From NCBI GenBank assembly GCA_020058405.1, contig JAGVEE010000022.1, forward strand, positions 1-6,629: a stretch of 6,629 nt of DNA, read 5' to 3'. Made by a program: the position numbers and the translations under genes. Shown in pieces: positions 1 to 6,629 of this stretch. Position 1 is the stretch's first letter; every line of letters begins with the position of its first letter. Source of the stretch: Sphingobacteriales bacterium. GTDB taxonomy: Bacteria > Bacteroidota > Bacteroidia > Sphingobacteriales > Sphingobacteriaceae. The notes under the pieces are model-generated. The model searched no databases, was not told where the DNA came from, and saw only the letters and a list, made by a program, of their open reading frames with translations.

Positions 1-204
1 CAGTTATTTGAAAAAGTGGATGTTTTAGGCGACGATGCCTGCGAGTTATACAAATGGTTATCAACAAAAGAATTAAACGGCTGGAACTCACAAGCACCTA
101 GATGGAATTTCAATAAATATTTAATTGATGATAATGGACAATTAATTAAATACTTCCCATCCTCTGTTAAGCCAATGAGCAAAGAGTTAACTTCGGCTAT
201 TTAA
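1..204 (+). CDS. Glutathione peroxidase family protein, C-terminal part (5' truncated)
   Basis: This is the last 67 residues of a thiol/glutathione peroxidase, which reduces hydroperoxides using a peroxidatic Cys (or Sec) and a thiol donor such as glutathione or thioredoxin. The reading frame is open from the first base, so the gene begins outside the window; the GTG at 16 is an internal Val codon, not a start. The visible part contains the family's LFEKVDV segment (residues 2-8), an LYKWL helix (16-20) and the signature WNFNKYLID (35-43). In this family the Trp and Asn of WNF belong to the catalytic tetrad; the Cys/Sec and Gln lie upstream and cannot be checked. The protein ends normally just after a VKPMSKEL segment, where relatives also end. 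Bacterial relatives are named gpx, bsaA or btuE; I cannot say which name fits. The stop codon lies inside the end of the opposing methyltransferase gene. Confidence 0.93.
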   Translation, partial: QLFEKVDVLGDDACELYKWLSTKELNGWNSQAPRWNFNKYLIDDNGQLIKYFPSSVKPMSKELTSAI

Positions 205-778
205 TTTTTTTCAATTCAATAAAAAGTTCGTTACCTGCCCTAGCTTTAATAGAGTTGTTGCATTTTTCAAAATGTAAATATTCAAACAAAGAAGAGAAGT
301 ACTCGGTATACTCTTCTTTGTTTCCTCCAAAGGGAGGTCCTCCTACAAATTCTGTATCAAATAATAGTCCAACCAATAACCCATTATCATTTAATAATTC
401 ATGCATTTTTAGTGCATATTTTTTTCGAAGGCTAGGATCAATTGCGCAGAAAAAAGTTTGTTCAATAATAATGTCGTAAGTGTGTTTATGTTCGAAAAAA
501 TCTTGTTGGTGTAAATGAGCAGGGTTAAAATGTGGGTAACGAGTTTTAAAATTTGCGATGGCAGAAGCAGCATAATCTAATACGTGTACATTCAAAAAAC
601 CGTTTTGATGAGCCCATTCGGCTTCATGACCATTGCCACAACCGGGTATTAATATTTTTAACTCTTTGTTTTTGAGCGTTTTTAAGTAGTCGACGATTGG
701 GGTAGAAGCATAGCCAATATCCCAACCAGTTTTATTTTCTTGGTATCGTTGTTCCCAAAATTGATCGTTTAGTTCCAT
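197..778 (-). CDS. SAM-dependent methyltransferase, TPMT (thiopurine S-methyltransferase-like) family
   Basis: This 193-residue cytoplasmic protein is a complete class I methyltransferase of the TPMT-like group (Pfam TPMT). It opens with FWEQRYQENKTGWDIGY (residues 7-23), the usual N-terminal signature of this group. The SAM-binding motif I is LIPGCGNGHE (43-52), with the acidic residue ending strand 2 at Asp68 (HVLDYA) and a QQDFF segment at 91-95. The family block EQTFFCAIDP lies at 106-115 and the GGPPFGG loop at 146-152. Relatives methylate thiols, halides, thiocyanate or chalcogen oxyanions; the substrate here cannot be read from sequence. The ATG at 778 is chosen because the conserved N-terminus begins right after it; there is no Shine-Dalgarno sequence, as is common in Bacteroidota. 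The gene is convergent with the peroxidase gene and divergent from the DUF1844 gene, so it is probably monocistronic. I see no clean promoter box on its strand in the 65-bp spacer. Confidence 0.9.
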   Translation of the reverse strand: MELNDQFWEQRYQENKTGWDIGYASTPIVDYLKTLKNKELKILIPGCGNGHEAEWAHQNGFLNVHVLDYAASAIANFKTRYPHFNPAHLHQQDFFEHKHTYDIIIEQTFFCAIDPSLRKKYALKMHELLNDNGLLVGLLFDTEFVGGPPFGGNKEEYTEYFSSLFEYLHFEKCNNSIKARAGNELFIELKKIK

Positions 779-819
779 TGTATAAAGGCTTAATAAGTTA
801 TCTGCTTCAAAAATTTATA

Positions 820-827
820 TATATTTG
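820..827 (+). promoter_or_regulatory. Candidate Bacteroidota -7 promoter box (TATATTTG)
   Basis: TATATTTG matches the Bacteroidota sigma-factor -7 consensus TAnnTTTG and lies 16 bp before the ATG of the DUF1844 gene, which would give a very short leader. The partner -33 element (TTG about 20 bp upstream) is not clearly present; the corresponding stretch reads AAGTTATC. The surrounding DNA is very AT-rich, so a chance match is possible. If real, it drives the two-gene operon downstream. Confidence 0.5.
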
Positions 828-843
828 CCAATATTAATAAAAT

Positions 844-1107
844 ATGAACAAGGAAGAACAACTATTCGCTCAGTTATTGTATATTTTCCACTCCTCTGGA
901 ATGCAAGGCTTAGGGAAAGTATTAAACCCTGTTACAAATAAAATTGAAATTAATTTGGAACAGGCAAAGCAATCTATTGATATGCTTGAAATGTTAAGAG
1001 ATAAAACAAAAGGTAATATAAGCTCGGAAATGGAAAGAATGTTACAGCAGTTCTTATCAGATTTACGATTAAATTACGTTGATGAAGTAAACAAAACCAA
1101 TTCTTAA
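844..1107 (+). CDS. DUF1844 domain-containing small protein
   Basis: This 87-residue soluble protein matches the DUF1844 family over nearly its whole length. Recognisable pieces are the hydrophobic FAQLLYIFHSSGMQGLGKV opening (residues 8-26), the NPVTNKIEINLEQAKQSID stretch (28-46), and the end MLRDKTKGNIS (51-61) followed by LSDLRLNYVDEV (72-83). The family has no established biochemical role and no catalytic motif is visible; it is predicted to be mostly helical with a beta-turn at the PVTNK segment. The ATG at 844 follows an A/T-rich leader without a Shine-Dalgarno sequence, and the family match begins almost immediately after it. The gene ends 13 bp before the ATG of the coiled-coil membrane protein gene on the same strand, suggesting a shared transcript. 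Function is unknown. Confidence 0.88.
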   Translation: MNKEEQLFAQLLYIFHSSGMQGLGKVLNPVTNKIEINLEQAKQSIDMLEMLRDKTKGNISSEMERMLQQFLSDLRLNYVDEVNKTNS

Positions 1108-1120
1108 AGATAATTTGAAT

Positions 1121-2035
1121 ATGGAGCAAGAATCGCAGCCTAAAAAAGACACTAAGAAAATTTATATTTTATTAGGTGTAATAGTTTTACTTATTGGCAC
1201 CAATATTTTCTTATGGATGCAGAAAGATAAAACGGAAACTCGTTTTGAACAGACTACAGATGAGAAAGCAAAACTACAAGTTCAACTAAACGAGCTTGAG
1301 CAAGATTTAACAGATGCTACGGCAAATGCTGATTCATTGAATGAAAGTTTGCTAGCGAAAGACGAAGAGTTAAAAGCTAAAGTAGCACAATTGCAAAACG
1401 CTTTAAGAAGAGGAAACATGTCGGCAGCTGAATTAGAGCGTGCGCGTAATGAAATTGATCAATTAAGGTATTACATCCGTAAATACCAAGATGAAATTGT
1501 AACCTTAAAAAAGGAAAATGAATTGCTAGCCTCTGAAAACAATGGCTTGAAAAAAACAGTAGAAACAGAACAACGCAAATCATCAGACTTAGTAAATCAA
1601 AACATAAACTTATCTAACAAAGTTGCAGTTGCTTCCTTATTAAAAACTACTACAATAAATGCTTTGGGTGTTAGGTATCGCTCTAACGGAAAAGAAGTAG
1701 AAAGTAACAGAGTAAAAACTTTAGAAAGAATTAAAATCAGTTTTAATTTAGCTGATAACCAAGTAGCACCACAAGGCGCTAGAGATTTTTATGTTCGTGT
1801 AATAAATCCTGCTGGCAAAGCAGAAGTTGTAACAGACGCATCGGATAGCAAATTTGCTGCAGACGGTGAAGAGCTTCAATACTCTGCAAAAAGCACGGTG
1901 AATTTCGAAAACAAATCAGCTCAAACATATACCATGTTTTGGAAAAAATCATCGGCAATAGAACCAGGTGATTACACCATTATTATATATGCAGATGGTG
2001 CTAGTATTGGAAGTACAAAAATAACTTTGAAATAA
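1121..2035 (+). CDS. Single-pass membrane protein with long coiled coil and C-terminal beta domain (function unknown)
   Basis: I do not recognise a named family. The ATG at 1121 gives 304 residues; a TTG two codons earlier could also start it but ATG is preferred. The layout is: a short charged cytoplasmic tail (1-14, rich in Lys); one membrane helix (about 15-33, IYILLGVIVLLIGTNIFLWM); a long, highly charged coiled coil (about 36-168, Leu/Ala heptads with many Glu and Lys); and a C-terminal domain (about 169-304) with alternating beta strands, such as RIKISFNLA, DFYVRVINPAG and DYTIIIYADG, that looks like a beta sandwich. It has no cleavable signal peptide, so the helix is probably an anchor, with the coil and beta domain in the periplasm. 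Such proteins are easily misannotated as SMC or chromosome-partitioning proteins because of the coil; there are no Walker motifs here. It follows the DUF1844 gene by 13 bp and ends 14 bp before a strong hairpin, so it is the last gene of its operon. A structural envelope role is only an inference. Confidence 0.85.
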   Translation: MEQESQPKKDTKKIYILLGVIVLLIGTNIFLWMQKDKTETRFEQTTDEKAKLQVQLNELEQDLTDATANADSLNESLLAKDEELKAKVAQLQNALRRGNMSAAELERARNEIDQLRYYIRKYQDEIVTLKKENELLASENNGLKKTVETEQRKSSDLVNQNINLSNKVAVASLLKTTTINALGVRYRSNGKEVESNRVKTLERIKISFNLADNQVAPQGARDFYVRVINPAGKAEVVTDASDSKFAADGEELQYSAKSTVNFENKSAQTYTMFWKKSSAIEPGDYTIIIYADGASIGSTKITLK

Positions 2036-2049
2036 AATTAATTAAGTAT

Positions 2050-2092
2050 ATAAAAAAAGGAGTGTTGTTAATTTCAACACTCCTTTTTTTAT
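2050..2092. terminator. Bidirectional intrinsic terminator between convergent operons
   Basis: A perfect inverted repeat, with left arm 2050-2067 and right arm 2075-2092, encloses a 7-nt loop (TTAATTT). The core GGAGTGTTG/CAACACTCC is flanked by seven A on the left and seven T on the right, so the RNA from either strand ends in a U-tract after the GC-containing stem. It lies 14 bp after the coiled-coil gene stop (+) and 3 bp after the stop of the outer-membrane protein gene (-), the expected place for a shared terminator. Confidence 0.93.
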
Positions 2093-2095
2093 GGG

Positions 2096-5000
2096 CTAAA
2101 AGAAAGCCCTTGCTTGCATGCTGCCTGCGTGTATAGTTTTTGCCCCAACAGAACTTCTGCCATCATACAAAATACTAATCTGTAAACTACTGCCAATATT
2201 TTTTTGCCAATTTGCCGACCAAGTTAAATTTCTACCCGGTTGCAATGCTTCCAATAATTCATATGCAATGGCCGAATTGCTATTGCCAGTAAAATCATTA
2301 TAAATAAAATTGAATTGAGTTTGTACACTTGATTTACCACCTGCATTGTATTTTAACTCTGCACTTAATTTATGTTGATCTGATTTTTCTGCACCAGCTA
2401 ATTTATTTTCTTGAGTTAAAAATAAATAAGATAAACTCCAGCGCAATTCTGTAGAAAATTGAACCCCAAACTCTGGTCGTACGCTGTAATAATTGATGGT
2501 GAAATTTCGTTCGGAAGCCGCTTCGCTGATTGCTTTTTTCTCACCAGTTTTTAGTTCCGTTAAAACAGAATACCGGTTAAAAATATTCCAACGTGTTCTA
2601 ATTAAATGTTCATTATAAGAGCGAGAATCGAAACCTATACTTAACAAATTTTTATTGCTACTTCCTTGCAAAGTATAATCTGCTCCAAAAATAGGGTCGC
2701 TTCTTTTAAAATAAAACGACTCTCTGTATTGTGTATTTACACCAATTAAATTACTGTCTACAATATTTAAATCAAATGGGTTGAATAAATTTTCGCTAGC
2801 TGTGTTTAAGGTTTTACGTTCTATTTTAAAGTTTAGTTGATTAGAAAACATACTAATGTATTTCAACACACCTTCTCTATTTGCCCATTTACGTGCTGGG
2901 TCTATAATTATATTTTCAGAAAACGAAGTTGATTTAGTTCTAACAAAATCTGTATTTACAATGCTTACTCTTATATAGTCGGCTTCATAACTATACTTAG
3001 CCACTTCAAATTCATTTAATTCTTTTACACCATTGTTGTTGTAATCTCTATACACATAAATACCTTGCCCAGCGGGTACTTGCAAATAGGTGAAAGCTCT
3101 TTTGGGTTCTTGACCTGTTCCTATTTCGTAAAATGTATTAGAGGTAAGCAAGCCTTTCCAAGCAGTACCATCAAAACGAATTCTAGAAATTATATTTTCT
3201 TCTGATTGCAAATTGGACTTGCTGTTTATGACATTTAAATTCCGGTAGTTTACACTAAAACCAAACAGGGCATTCGTGTTTTTGTTTAATTCTGTATTCA
3301 GCAAAATATTTTCTGTTCTAGTGGCAGCTCGCAGTGAATTTTGAAATGGGCTCTCATCAAACCTATTCGAATACTCTACTAAATATTTGTTGGTCCAACT
3401 TTCAGGACTTTTTAAATAAGCTTTATAAATATAAAATGCAAAACTATTTATGGAGAGTGAGTCGCTAGAATTTGTCTTATAAATATTTTTTTCAGTTTCT
3501 TCTCCAATACCTACCGTTACATATTTTGTGTTTTTACTAAAATCTATTAAGTGTTTTAAAAAATTACTTTTGTTTTTATTGTTGTTTAATTCTGTTAATA
3601 ATAAAGATGCGTTTGAAAATAATCGATATGATTTATAGTTTACATCTGTACCAATGCTATGCTGCATACCCTTATAAATAGTATCTTTCAGGAAGAATGC
3701 AGCTCTATAATACATCAAACTTTTATTGTTTTTTACAATTGATGTTTGGAAAGTGTACCATTGTTCGGCACTTCGAGTGGCAGTATTGATGTTGAAATCT
3801 CTATTGAATTCTACAGGTCTGTAAAATTCTACAAAACGAAAATTTTTATCTAATATCTCGGCTTGCAGATTAGAAATTAAATAGATATTACCGGATGTAT
3901 CCGATTTAATTTTTTCTTTATATTCCAAATAAGATTTTGAAGCAACACCTATATTATCCTTATCATCAATTTTAGAAAACAAATTTAAATCTGTATTGCT
4001 AATAGCGAGCTCTGTACCCATGTTCCACTTTTTGCCAGATTTGTGTTCGGCTGCAAATGTGAACATACTTGTTTTGCGTGGTGCCACCAAAACAACTACT
4101 GGTTCAAAATTTCCTTGAGCTACACCGTTTACAGGTGCAACGTATTTAAACACTCTACCATTTGCTAAAGAGTTTTCTAATATATAATTTCCTTGGTTTG
4201 TGCCAAGTTGAGAAAAGTTTAGCTTGTAAATGGCATCTTCTGGATTGGTAGAAAAAACATAGATAAAAACTCCATTAGAATCAATTTTTTTATATCGAAT
4301 CTCTGAATCATTATAACCTGCACTATCTATAGAAGGGAAGTAAGCCGTGCTCGTATTGTCACCAATGCTCGATAAAAATATTTTCTGATTATCATTCAAG
4401 TCTTGTAACAAGGGTCTGTTTTTGGAGTCTTGTTCATTGTAGTAATTAATTCTGAATGCATTTTTTTTACTCTCGAAACTAGAACTAACCGTAGTTAAAC
4501 TTCTTGAGTAGTTTTTATCAGAATATTCAAACTCTATAGTTATACGAGAGTAAGCAGTAATTACTCTGCGTGGCATAAAAGTAATTTCGGCCGTATTATA
4601 ATCGATGGTATAATCTAAATTTTCACCTCGTTTCATTAACACTCCATCAATAAACACACGCTCGGTGCCGGCCAATACAATAATAAAATTTTCGTTTGCA
4701 ATGCCTTGTAATCTGTATGGTCCTTGTATACCTTCTCGTCCTAAAAATACTTGTCGGTTATACTTACCTTTTGCAATGGCAGCGGCTAATTCATTTTTTA
4801 TTGAGTACTTATTTTTTGTTTCAAAGGAGGTTTGTACATAACCACCCTTAGCTTTTTTGAAATAATTTAGAAAATAAGAATTTGGTTTTCGGAGTTCAAA
4901 ATCCCCAGCGGTTAAGGAATAATTTTTATGTAATAACTGAATATAAACACGATCAAACTCTTGTATTTGTTGTGTATTACCCTCAGGTTGTATTGGAATA

Positions 5001-5350
5001 TTATCATCAGATATTACGGCAATTACTTCTAAGTCTTCAGAAATTCTTCCATTTAATTGCAAATTTAGGCTAGAGTTTAAACTCAAATCTTGGTTATTGC
5101 CTACAGTAATTGCACGAGATATACTACCCGATCTATTTAAGCCATACAATCCAATTCCCTCTATTGGTTTAACTTCATAACTCAATGCAAAAGGGTTGTT
5201 TATTGCTTTCTCTTTATTTTGAAGCAGGGAAATATCTTTGTGTATGTATCTTTTTAGAAAAACGGAAGGGATGCTATCTGTATTGGATTGGGCCATTGAA
5301 CCAAGCCCCATCAATATAAAAACAACAAATACATAGTTAAATTTAAGCAT
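2096..5350 (-). CDS. Large secreted, probable outer-membrane beta-barrel protein with SprA-like N-terminal region
   Basis: This 1084-residue protein starts at the ATG at 5350. An upstream in-frame start at 5431 would add 27 residues that overlap the kinase gene and bury the signal peptide, so I reject it. Residues 1-20 form a classic signal peptide (Lys3, a hydrophobic VFVVFILMGLG core, then SMA before Gln21). Residues about 75-140 resemble the Bacteroidota protein SprA: a GSISRAITVGNNQDLSLNSS segment, then NIPIQPEGNTQQIQEFDRVY (117-136). Residues 204-262 hold GIQGPYRL, an FIDGVLMKRGENLDYTIDY stretch and ITFMPRR, a small beta domain also seen in such proteins. The remaining roughly 800 residues show alternating polar/aromatic strands typical of a large barrel, and the chain ends in Phe-Phe, like a BAM-recognised C-terminus. 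An EF-hand-like loop lies at 769-780. It is less than half the length of SprA and lacks an obvious T9SS sorting domain, so it is a relative in part, not SprA itself. Ligand and role are unknown; it is probably co-expressed with the adjacent kinase. Confidence 0.85.
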   Translation of the reverse strand: MLKFNYVFVVFILMGLGSMAQSNTDSIPSVFLKRYIHKDISLLQNKEKAINNPFALSYEVKPIEGIGLYGLNRSGSISRAITVGNNQDLSLNSSLNLQLNGRISEDLEVIAVISDDNIPIQPEGNTQQIQEFDRVYIQLLHKNYSLTAGDFELRKPNSYFLNYFKKAKGGYVQTSFETKNKYSIKNELAAAIAKGKYNRQVFLGREGIQGPYRLQGIANENFIIVLAGTERVFIDGVLMKRGENLDYTIDYNTAEITFMPRRVITAYSRITIEFEYSDKNYSRSLTTVSSSFESKKNAFRINYYNEQDSKNRPLLQDLNDNQKIFLSSIGDNTSTAYFPSIDSAGYNDSEIRYKKIDSNGVFIYVFSTNPEDAIYKLNFSQLGTNQGNYILENSLANGRVFKYVAPVNGVAQGNFEPVVVLVAPRKTSMFTFAAEHKSGKKWNMGTELAISNTDLNLFSKIDDKDNIGVASKSYLEYKEKIKSDTSGNIYLISNLQAEILDKNFRFVEFYRPVEFNRDFNINTATRSAEQWYTFQTSIVKNNKSLMYYRAAFFLKDTIYKGMQHSIGTDVNYKSYRLFSNASLLLTELNNNKNKSNFLKHLIDFSKNTKYVTVGIGEETEKNIYKTNSSDSLSINSFAFYIYKAYLKSPESWTNKYLVEYSNRFDESPFQNSLRAATRTENILLNTELNKNTNALFGFSVNYRNLNVINSKSNLQSEENIISRIRFDGTAWKGLLTSNTFYEIGTGQEPKRAFTYLQVPAGQGIYVYRDYNNNGVKELNEFEVAKYSYEADYIRVSIVNTDFVRTKSTSFSENIIIDPARKWANREGVLKYISMFSNQLNFKIERKTLNTASENLFNPFDLNIVDSNLIGVNTQYRESFYFKRSDPIFGADYTLQGSSNKNLLSIGFDSRSYNEHLIRTRWNIFNRYSVLTELKTGEKKAISEAASERNFTINYYSVRPEFGVQFSTELRWSLSYLFLTQENKLAGAEKSDQHKLSAELKYNAGGKSSVQTQFNFIYNDFTGNSNSAIAYELLEALQPGRNLTWSANWQKNIGSSLQISILYDGRSSVGAKTIHAGSMQARAFF
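5343..5350 (-). other. Start/stop overlap ATGCTTAA coupling kinase and outer-membrane protein
   Basis: On the minus strand the kinase ends GGT AAT GCT TAA, and the ATG of the next gene is formed inside it (A-ATG-CTT-AA). The 8-bp overlap in different frames implies that ribosomes finishing the kinase can re-initiate on the barrel protein. It also fixes the start of the downstream gene, because the signal peptide begins exactly here. Confidence 0.85.
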
Positions 5351-6629
5351 TACCCTTTTCCAATGGTATAGAAACGTAAAAAGTGGTGCCTTTATTGAGT
5401 GCAGACTGAAACCAAATTTTACCATTTGCATTTATAATGATATTATGTACAATGGCTAGCCCCATACCCATACCAGAATTTTTGGTGGTAAAATTGGGTT
5501 GAAATATTTTTTCCTGCAATGCCTCTTCAATACCGTTGCCATTGTCTTGTATCATTACAAGTATGTGTCCATTGTCATTCATTAAATCTATAGTTACTTC
5601 ACCATTTCGTTGAGAAGGGATAGATTGAATGGCATTTTTAATTAGGTTATTAAAACAACGAATCATTTGGTCTTTATCAGCCATAATGCTTGATTGCAAA
5701 CTTGGCAAGAAGCCTAAATTCAATTCAACATCGCTTTCATTTTTATATAACTCTACTACGTTTGTAATAATTTCTTTAAGATCAACTTTCTCTTTGCTGG
5801 TAAGTGGCATTTGTGCAAAATTCGAAAACTCAGAAGCGATAAGAGAAAGTGACTCTATTTGTTGAATAAAGGTTGCGCTAAAACGCTCAAATTTTTCTTT
5901 GAAATTAGGATCTTCATCGGCCCACGCTCTTTGTAAATGCTGCAAGCCAAGTTTCATAGGTGTTAAAGGGTTTTTAATTTCATGAGCCACTTGTTTTGCC
6001 ATCTCTCGCCAAGCATTTTCACGTTCAGATTTTGCTAAACGTTCCGTGCTTTCTTCTAGCTCTACAATCATTCGATTGTATTCATTTATTAATTTTCCAA
6101 TCTCATCATTCCCTTTCCAAGTAATCGGATCCATTTTTTTACCAATCTTTGTTTCCCTTAATTGTTCTTCAATTAAGGTGAGTGGGTAGGTGATGGAGTT
6201 TGCAATAAAAAAGGCTATAAACCCAATTACCACAAAAATTAATACGTATACGTTTATAAAAGTTGTTAAAAATTGTGAAACTCTGTTTTCATATTCAAGC
6301 TTGTTTGCAAAATAAGGCAAGTTCAAATAAGCAACTGTTTTGTTATTCGCATTCCTGATGGGTGCGTAAGACGACAAGAATTTTAAGCTGCCAATTTTTT
6401 CAGTCGTACTGTATTCAGTTCGCTCAAAACATTTCATCATTACATACGCATCGGGGTTCATAATTCTGGCTACTAATCCTTCTTCATATATTTTAGGTTG
6501 TGTTGAAATTAATAAATCACCGTTTAGGTTGAAAATATTAATATCAGTTAAGTATAAATCGGATAAGCTTTTTAACTCCACAGACATTTGATCGTCGTAG
6601 GTGTTATTCCAATAGTTAATTAAGTATGA
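5343..6629 (-). CDS. Membrane sensor histidine kinase, NtrY-like (N-terminus beyond window edge)
   Basis: The frame is open to the last base of the window, giving 428 visible residues; the ATG at 6587 is internal, since coding-quality sequence (YLINYWNNTYDDQ) continues upstream. Counting from that Met: a presumably extracytoplasmic sensor part (1-105, with NIFNLNGDLLIS and SYAPIRNANNKTVAYLNLPY, cache/PAS-like); one membrane helix (about 107-130); a HAMP linker (about 131-185); the HisKA motif AHEIKNPLTP with phospho-acceptor His202 (codon 5982-5984); the N box NNLIKNAIQSI (Asn318); G1 DNGNGI (348-353); F box IFQPNFTTK; and G2 GMGMGLAIV (372-380). All kinase motifs are intact, so it should autophosphorylate and signal to a response regulator, which is not in the window. 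The order membrane-HAMP-HisKA-HATPase and the WREMAKQVAHEIKNPLTPMK block are like NtrY-type kinases of Bacteroidota. At least one more membrane helix should lie upstream. It overlaps the barrel gene by 8 bp. The signal sensed is unknown. Confidence 0.93.
   Translation of the reverse strand, partial: SYLINYWNNTYDDQMSVELKSLSDLYLTDINIFNLNGDLLISTQPKIYEEGLVARIMNPDAYVMMKCFERTEYSTTEKIGSLKFLSSYAPIRNANNKTVAYLNLPYFANKLEYENRVSQFLTTFINVYVLIFVVIGFIAFFIANSITYPLTLIEEQLRETKIGKKMDPITWKGNDEIGKLINEYNRMIVELEESTERLAKSERENAWREMAKQVAHEIKNPLTPMKLGLQHLQRAWADEDPNFKEKFERFSATFIQQIESLSLIASEFSNFAQMPLTSKEKVDLKEIITNVVELYKNESDVELNLGFLPSLQSSIMADKDQMIRCFNNLIKNAIQSIPSQRNGEVTIDLMNDNGHILVMIQDNGNGIEEALQEKIFQPNFTTKNSGMGMGLAIVHNIIINANGKIWFQSALNKGTTFYVSIPLEKGNA

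Noticed and set aside
255..479. A 74-codon open frame antisense to the methyltransferase
   Set aside because: It lies wholly inside a well-supported methyltransferase gene and has no recognisable domain.
1115..1117. TTG at 1115 as the start of the coiled-coil protein
   Set aside because: An ATG follows two codons later and TTG starts are less common; the difference does not affect any domain.
1111..1117. TAATTTG as a separate promoter box for the coiled-coil gene
   Set aside because: It is one base short of the TAnnTTTG spacing and lies immediately before the start codon, leaving no room for a transcription start and leader.
1377..1583. A 68-codon open frame antisense to the coiled-coil gene
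   Set aside because: It is a low-complexity Phe/Leu-rich shadow of the Glu/Lys-rich coil on the opposite strand, with no family resemblance.
1121..1630. An SMC/chromosome-partitioning assignment for the coiled-coil protein
   Set aside because: The resemblance would be due to coiled-coil composition only; there is no Walker A or B motif and the protein has a membrane anchor.
5351..5431. An N-terminal extension of the outer-membrane protein beginning at the upstream ATG at 5431
   Set aside because: It would overlap the kinase coding region by 89 bp and place 27 residues ahead of a clear signal peptide; the start at 5350 gives a proper N-terminus and a tight start/stop overlap.
6585..6587. The ATG at 6587 as the true start of the histidine kinase
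   Set aside because: The frame stays open to the window edge with plausible protein sequence, and the sensor domain would lack its first membrane helix; the gene is better treated as truncated by the window.

Overview
The window is AT-rich chromosomal DNA, probably from a member of the Bacteroidota (Chitinophagales/Sphingobacteriales-like). This rests on protein style (a SprA-like outer-membrane protein, an NtrY-like kinase typical of the phylum, a DUF1844 protein), on leaders without clear Shine-Dalgarno sequences, and on a TAnnTTTG-type promoter box. Almost everything is coding. No RNA gene, insertion sequence, CRISPR array or clear sign of horizontal transfer was seen.

Left part (1-778): the 3' end of a glutathione peroxidase gene on the + strand runs tail-to-tail into a TPMT-type SAM-dependent methyltransferase gene on the - strand; the two overlap by 8 bp. 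Middle part (779-2092): a short divergent spacer carries a promoter box, then a probable two-gene + strand operon: a small DUF1844 protein and a single-pass membrane protein with a long coiled coil and a beta-rich C-terminal domain. This operon ends at a long perfect hairpin (2050-2092) that can terminate transcription on both strands.

Right part (2096-6629): a - strand operon transcribed leftwards. Upstream is a membrane sensor histidine kinase, cut off at its N-terminus by the window edge. Downstream is a 1084-residue secreted protein, probably an outer-membrane beta-barrel, whose N-terminal region resembles the gliding/type IX secretion protein SprA. Its start codon lies inside the end of the kinase gene (ATGCTTAA overlap), so the two are probably translationally coupled.

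The window is mainly housekeeping and envelope biology. Its least explained parts are the kinase/outer-membrane protein pair and the coiled-coil membrane protein. I found no strong evidence of a wholly new system; the kinase/barrel coupling is the best lead.
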